In this document: piece after piece, positions 15,870-21,613 of the stretch | How the letters are laid out: each line of letters starts with the position of its first letter | Position numbering within the stretch: position 1 is the first letter of the stretch | NCBI GenBank assembly: GCA_902826945.1 | Contig: CADEGS010000050.1 | Location: 1 to 21,613, forward strand | DNA: 21,613 bases | Source of the DNA: an uncultured bacterium | Lineage (GTDB): Bacteria > Planctomycetota > UBA1135 > GCA-002686595 | Direction: 5' to 3' | Position numbers and translations under genes: made by a program | Notes under the pieces: generated by a model | Databases searched by the model: none | What the model was told of the DNA's origin: nothing | Seen by the model: the letters and a program-made list of their open reading frames with translations, nothing else

Positions 15870-18449
<2,580 letters not shown>

Positions 18450-18457
18450 CGAGTCGC

Positions 18458-18505
18458 TTCCTCCGTCGCGGCGCCGCTCCGGCGCGCGCGAAGGGCCCGA
18501 GGATA
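18458..18505 (-). promoter_or_regulatory. leuS -10 element and Shine-Dalgarno
   Basis: On the minus strand TATCCT (18505-18500) is the candidate -10, identical to the hexamer before efp, with only a weak -35 (TGGCCC, 18528-18523). GGAGGAA (18464-18458) is a canonical ribosome site 8 bases before the ATG and decides the leuS start. The predicted leader is about 45 bases. Confidence 0.5.
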
Positions 18506-18552
18506 GGCGGGCGCCCGGCCGCGGGCCACGCCGCGCGCGCGCGGGCGGCGGG

Positions 18553-18581
18553 TTGACTCCGCGCCCGGCGCTCGTCATCCT
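18553..18581 (+). promoter_or_regulatory. Promoter for tRNA-Ala
   Basis: TTGACT (18553-18558) and CATCCT (18576-18581) are spaced by 17 bases. The tRNA begins 46 bases after the -10, giving a 5' leader of roughly 40 bases that RNase P would remove. It lies back to back with the leuS promoter. Confidence 0.55.
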
Positions 18582-18627
18582 GCTCCGCTCCCGTGCCCCT
18601 CCGCGGCCGCGGGGGTCGGCTCGGCCA

Positions 18628-18703
18628 GGGGGATTAGCTCAGTTGGTAGAGCGCTACAATGGCATTGTAGAGGTCAGGGGTTCGACTCCCCTATCCTCCA
18701 CCA
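18628..18703 (+). tRNA. tRNA-Ala (anticodon GGC)
   Basis: The 76-base sequence folds as a full cloverleaf with an encoded CCA end. The acceptor stem GGGGGAT pairs with ATCCTCC and includes the G3-U70 wobble pair, the identity mark for alanine. D arm GCTC/GAGC spans 18637-18652. The anticodon stem CTACA/TGTAG encloses the loop ATGGCAT (18659-18665), with anticodon GGC at 18661-18663. The T arm is AGGGG-TTCGACT-CCCCT, discriminator A at 18700. The loop's A32-U38 pair is the one known for bacterial tRNA-Ala(GGC). It reads GCC, a codon used very often in this GC-rich sequence. lysS lies 91 bases downstream. Confidence 0.97.
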
Positions 18704-18719
18704 CCCTCGCCTGACCGCC

Positions 18720-18750
18720 GCGCGACGCCGCTCGCGCGGCGCGCTCGCGC
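18720..18750 (+). terminator. Strong hairpin between tRNA-Ala and lysS
   Basis: An inner stem CGCCGC (18726-18731)/GCGGCG (18736-18741) with a 4-base loop is nested in an outer stem GCGCGA (18720-18725)/TCGCGC (18745-18750) with a 3-base bulge. It could end the tRNA transcript or protect its 3' side during processing. There is no T-tract, and I see no convincing separate lysS promoter in the remaining 44 bases. Confidence 0.35.
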
Positions 18751-18794
18751 GACGGACGAGCCGGCCCGCGCGCGCGACAGACGCACGGCGCACG

Positions 18795-20285
18795 ATGAGC
18801 GAGCTCGTCCACCCCGACCGACTGCAGAAGCTGGCCGCGCTGCGCGCCGAGGGGATCGATCCCTACCCCGCGCGCGGCGTGGACGCGCGGCCGGTCGCCG
18901 AGGTGCTCGCCGCCGCGGGCACGCGCGAGGCGCCCGGAGCGCTGGTCGGCGAGAGCGTCACGGTGGCGGGCCGCCTGCTCGGCCTGCGCGACTTCGGCAA
19001 GCTCGTCTTCGCGCCGCTGCGCGACCGCACCGGACGCGTGCAGATCGGCCTGCAGCAGGGGCGCCTGGGCGACTGGTGGCCGCGCCGCAAGCTGCTGGAC
19101 GGCGGCGACCAGATCGCCGTCACGGGCGAGCTCGGCCACACGAACAAGGGCGAGCCGACGGTGTGGGCCTCCGAGGTGCGGCTGCTGGCCAAGGCGCTCG
19201 CGCCGCCGCCGGAGAAGTGGCACGGCCTGGCCGACGTCGAGACGCGCTACCGCCGGCGCTACGTCGACCTGTGGGCGTCGGAGGGCGTGCAGGAGGTCTT
19301 CGTCCTGCGCAGCCGGCTGCTCTCCGCCACGCGCCGCTTCCTGGAGGCGCGCGGCTTCCTCGAGGTCGAGACGCCGACCCTGCACCCGATCGCGGGCGGG
19401 GCCGCGGCGCGGCCCTTCGTCACGCACCACAACGCGCTCGACACCGACCTGTACCTGCGCATCGCGCCCGAGCTGTACCTGAAGCGCCTGATCGTCGGCG
19501 GGCTCGAGCGCGTCTTCGAGGTCGCGCGCAACTTCCGCAACGAGGGCATCTCGACCCGGCACAACCCGGAGTTCACGATGCTCGAGCTCTACCAGGCGCA
19601 GGCGGACTTCCGCCACATGATGGAGCTGTGCGAGGGCCTGCTCGAGCACCTGGCGCGCGAGCTGCGCGGCACGACCGCCGTCTCGTTCCGCGGCGCCGCG
19701 TACGAGCTCTGCGCGCCCTTCCGCCGCGCGCGCTACGACGAGCTGTTCGCGCGCTGCACGGGCGAGCAGCTCTTCGCGCTCGACGCGGCGGCGCTCGAGC
19801 GGCTGGCGCTGCGCCACGGGGTGCGCGCCGACACGCGCGGCCCGGCCTTCTGGAAGACCGCCGACGCCGTCTTCGAGGCCGCGGTCGAGGCCGAGCTCTC
19901 CGGGCCGGTCTTCGTCACGCACCACCCGAGCGCGATCAGCCCGCTGGCCAAGCCCGACCCCGCCGACCCGCGCGTGGCCGAGCGCTTCGAGCTCTTCCTG
20001 GGCGGGATGGAGCTCGCCAACGCCTTCACCGAGCTGAACGACCCGCAGGAGCAGGAGCGCCGCTTCGCCGAGCAGGTCGCCACGCACGACCCCGAGGCGC
20101 CGGCCGAGGTCGACCTCGACTACGTGCAGGCGCTCGAGTACGCGATGCCGCCGACGGGCGGCCTGGGGATCGGCATCGACCGCCTGGCGATGGTGCTCGC
20201 CGACCAGCCCTCGATCCGCGACGTGCTCCTGTTCCCCACGCTGCGCCCGCTGCGCCCGCAGGGCGGCACCGAGGAGCCCGCCTAG
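18795..20285 (+). CDS. lysS: Lysyl-tRNA synthetase, class II
   Basis: The 496-residue product charges tRNA-Lys and matches class II LysRS in length. The N-terminal OB-fold anticodon domain (about 50-140) contains the V-x-VAGR-x-x-x-x-R-x-x-GK-x-x-F pattern. The catalytic domain shows motif 1 around FLEVETPTL-x-P (about 190-200), motif 2 in RNFRNEGISTRHNPEFTMLE (about 248-267) and motif 3 in GGLGIGIDRLAM (455-466). The start at 18795 gives the normal SELV/LRAEGIDPYP N-terminus, though no strong Shine-Dalgarno precedes it. Its TAG stop overlaps the ribosome site of the next gene, the LolC/E-type permease, so the two are probably co-transcribed. Confidence 0.97.
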   Translation: MSELVHPDRLQKLAALRAEGIDPYPARGVDARPVAEVLAAAGTREAPGALVGESVTVAGRLLGLRDFGKLVFAPLRDRTGRVQIGLQQGRLGDWWPRRKLLDGGDQIAVTGELGHTNKGEPTVWASEVRLLAKALAPPPEKWHGLADVETRYRRRYVDLWASEGVQEVFVLRSRLLSATRRFLEARGFLEVETPTLHPIAGGAAARPFVTHHNALDTDLYLRIAPELYLKRLIVGGLERVFEVARNFRNEGISTRHNPEFTMLELYQAQADFRHMMELCEGLLEHLARELRGTTAVSFRGAAYELCAPFRRARYDELFARCTGEQLFALDAAALERLALRHGVRADTRGPAFWKTADAVFEAAVEAELSGPVFVTHHPSAISPLAKPDPADPRVAERFELFLGGMELANAFTELNDPQEQERRFAEQVATHDPEAPAEVDLDYVQALEYAMPPTGGLGIGIDRLAMVLADQPSIRDVLLFPTLRPLRPQGGTEEPA

Positions 20286-20289
20286 GAGG
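20284..20289 (+). promoter_or_regulatory. Shine-Dalgarno AGGAGG of the LolC/E-type gene, overlapping the lysS stop
   Basis: AGGAGG begins inside the lysS TAG and lies 6 bases before the GTG at 20296. It decides the GTG start, since no ATG is suitably placed, and suggests translational coupling with lysS. Confidence 0.75.
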
Positions 20290-20295
20290 GCCCCC

Positions 20296-21613
20296 GTGTT
20301 CCGCTACTTCCTGAGCTGGCGCTACCTCGTCGCGCGCCGCACGAACGTGATCGGGATCCTCGGGATCTTCGTCGGCGTCTTCGCGCTGATCCTGATCCTC
20401 TCGATCATGACCGGCTTCCTCGAGGAGAGCCGGCAGGCGATCCGCGGCAGCCTGTCCGACATCCTGATCCAGCCCGCCGGGCGCCAGGACAGCCCCGACC
20501 GCGACCCGACGCGCCTCCTGGAGGTCGTGCGCGCCCATCCCGAGGTCGTCGCCGCCAGCCCGCAGCTCTACTGGGGCGGCATCCTGGCGCGGCCGGGCAG
20601 CGCCACCGAGCGCGTGCTCGCCAGCCCCAGCCTGAGCGGGCTCTTGGCCGTCGAGCTGGTCGGCATCGACATCGGCTCCGCGGCGCGCCTCTCCTGGCCG
20701 GCCCTCTGCGCGCACGTGCGCACGATGGGCGGCGCCTGCGTCCCGCCGCGCATCCAGGACGAGTTCGACGCCACGAGCCTGCTCTCCGCTCTGACGACGC
20801 GCGGCGTGCCGGGCGCCGAGGGGCGCCTGGGCGTCGAGAACCCGCTCCTGCCCTTCGCGCCGCCCGCCTGGTACCGGCCCGACGGCCGGCCCCGCGCCGG
20901 CGTGATCGTCGGCGAGCAGCTCGCGCTGCGCTTCGGCCTCGGGCGCGGCTCGCCGATCCAGATCCAGACGATCGTCCACGACCCCGCGGGCAACGACTAC
21001 GTCGGGAACAACCGCGACTTCGTCGTGGCGGGCACCTTCCGCTCGCGCGAGAACGCGACCGACCTCGGGCGCATCTACCTCGAGCGCTCGGAGCTGACCG
21101 ACTTCCTCGGCGGCTCGCTCTCCTACTCGCAGATCCTCGTGCGCCTGCGCGACTACGAGCAGAACGGCGCGGCCGTGCGCGCCGACCTGGTCTCGCGCCT
21201 GGTCGGCGCCGGGCTGCTGGACGAGGACCAGGCCGACGACCAGGTGCTGACCTGGGAGGACTTCCGCGGCAACCTGCTCGGCGCGATCGAGAACGAGCGC
21301 GTGCTGATGGCGATCATGCTGAGCCTGGTCCTGATCGTGGCCGGCTTCACCGTCTTCGCCATCCTCTCGATGATGGTCAGCGAGAAGCGGCGCGACATCG
21401 GCATCCTGTGCGCGCTGGGCGCGACGCCGCGCGGGATCCTGCACCTGTTCCTGATGATCGCCTTCTGGGACGCGCTGCTCGGCGCGGTGCTGGGCGGCGC
21501 GGCGGGCATCTGGGCAGCGCTCCGGATCGACGCCGTCGAACGCTGGCTGTCGGCCACGTTCGGCTGGCAGATCTTCAACCGCGACGTCTACATCTTCGAC
21601 TACATCCCGAGCA
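20296..21613 (+). CDS. LolC/LolE-type ABC transporter permease, 3' truncated by window
   Basis: The frame from GTG 20296 stays open to the window edge, giving 439 residues. The N-terminus (FRYFLSWRYLVARRTN followed by a membrane helix to about 38) is typical of the LolC/LolE/FtsX permeases. A long periplasmic domain spans about 40-333. Then come a second helix (about 336-358), the coupling-loop motif EKRRDIGILCALGAT, a third helix (about 380-408) and the LolC/E-like FNRDVY-x-FDYIP segment at the edge. The last helix is missing from view. With a LolD ATPase, such permeases extract lipoproteins from the inner membrane; this window encodes two lipoproteins. The periplasmic part carries a region with a Cys pair (around 150-165) that looks like a lineage-specific insert. 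A MacB-like role cannot be excluded. Confidence 0.88.
   Translation, partial: MFRYFLSWRYLVARRTNVIGILGIFVGVFALILILSIMTGFLEESRQAIRGSLSDILIQPAGRQDSPDRDPTRLLEVVRAHPEVVAASPQLYWGGILARPGSATERVLASPSLSGLLAVELVGIDIGSAARLSWPALCAHVRTMGGACVPPRIQDEFDATSLLSALTTRGVPGAEGRLGVENPLLPFAPPAWYRPDGRPRAGVIVGEQLALRFGLGRGSPIQIQTIVHDPAGNDYVGNNRDFVVAGTFRSRENATDLGRIYLERSELTDFLGGSLSYSQILVRLRDYEQNGAAVRADLVSRLVGAGLLDEDQADDQVLTWEDFRGNLLGAIENERVLMAIMLSLVLIVAGFTVFAILSMMVSEKRRDIGILCALGATPRGILHLFLMIAFWDALLGAVLGGAAGIWAALRIDAVERWLSATFGWQIFNRDVYIFDYIPS

Noticed and set aside
18450..18578. Upstream extension of leuS
   Set aside because: The extra 43 residues are Arg/Pro/Gly-rich and unlike LeuRS, and a good Shine-Dalgarno plus -10 lie inside this stretch.

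Overview
The window is very GC-rich DNA (by eye about 75% G+C) densely packed with bacterial genes on both strands. No gene-free stretch exceeds about 180 bases. Two features suggest a Gram-negative-type, outer-membrane-bearing lineage, perhaps a Planctomycetota or similar environmental bacterium: lipoproteins with lipoboxes plus a LolC/E-type permease directly after lysS, and an EF-P with an Asn loop tip. The taxonomic guess rests on gene content and style only. I see no insertion sequence, phage gene, CRISPR array or integration site; this looks like ordinary chromosome.

Layout. (1) 1-851, plus strand: the C-terminal end of sigma-54 (rpoN) and efp. (2) 953-6634, an envelope-glycan block: a GT39-type membrane glycosyltransferase (minus), a PEGA lipoprotein and a GmhB-type phosphatase (plus, overlapping), then a three-gene minus-strand operon of two GT2 glycosyltransferases and a FemAB-type protein. 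(3) 6788-13246, plus strand: an apparent three-gene regulatory operon. It encodes a protein that looks like a dead receiver fused to a dead histidine-kinase ATPase domain, a sigma-54 activator whose receiver has lost its phospho-acceptor, and a 1336-residue membrane-anchored TPR-like protein. (4) 13261-15821: fabG (minus), a cupredoxin-carboxypeptidase-regulatory lipoprotein and a urate-hydroxylase-type (PuuD) membrane domain. (5) 15870-21613, translation genes: leuS (minus), tRNA-Ala(GGC), lysS, then a LolC/E permease cut by the window edge.

How the genes may work together. The GT2 enzyme with intact motifs could load a sugar on undecaprenyl or dolichyl phosphate, and the GT39 protein is of the type that uses such donors on the far side of the membrane; GmhB belongs to ADP-heptose supply for LPS-type glycans. 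The sigma-54 activator keeps its ATPase and GAFTGA motifs, and rpoN lies in the same window, so it probably activates sigma-54 promoters, but its input cannot be ordinary Asp phosphorylation.

The most interesting material is the apparently phosphorylation-independent two-component-like operon at 6788-13246. Next come the intact-plus-degenerate GT2 pair, the copper-protein/PuuD pair, the Asn-tip EF-P, and a recurring -10-like hexamer placed so close to start codons that several messages may be leaderless.
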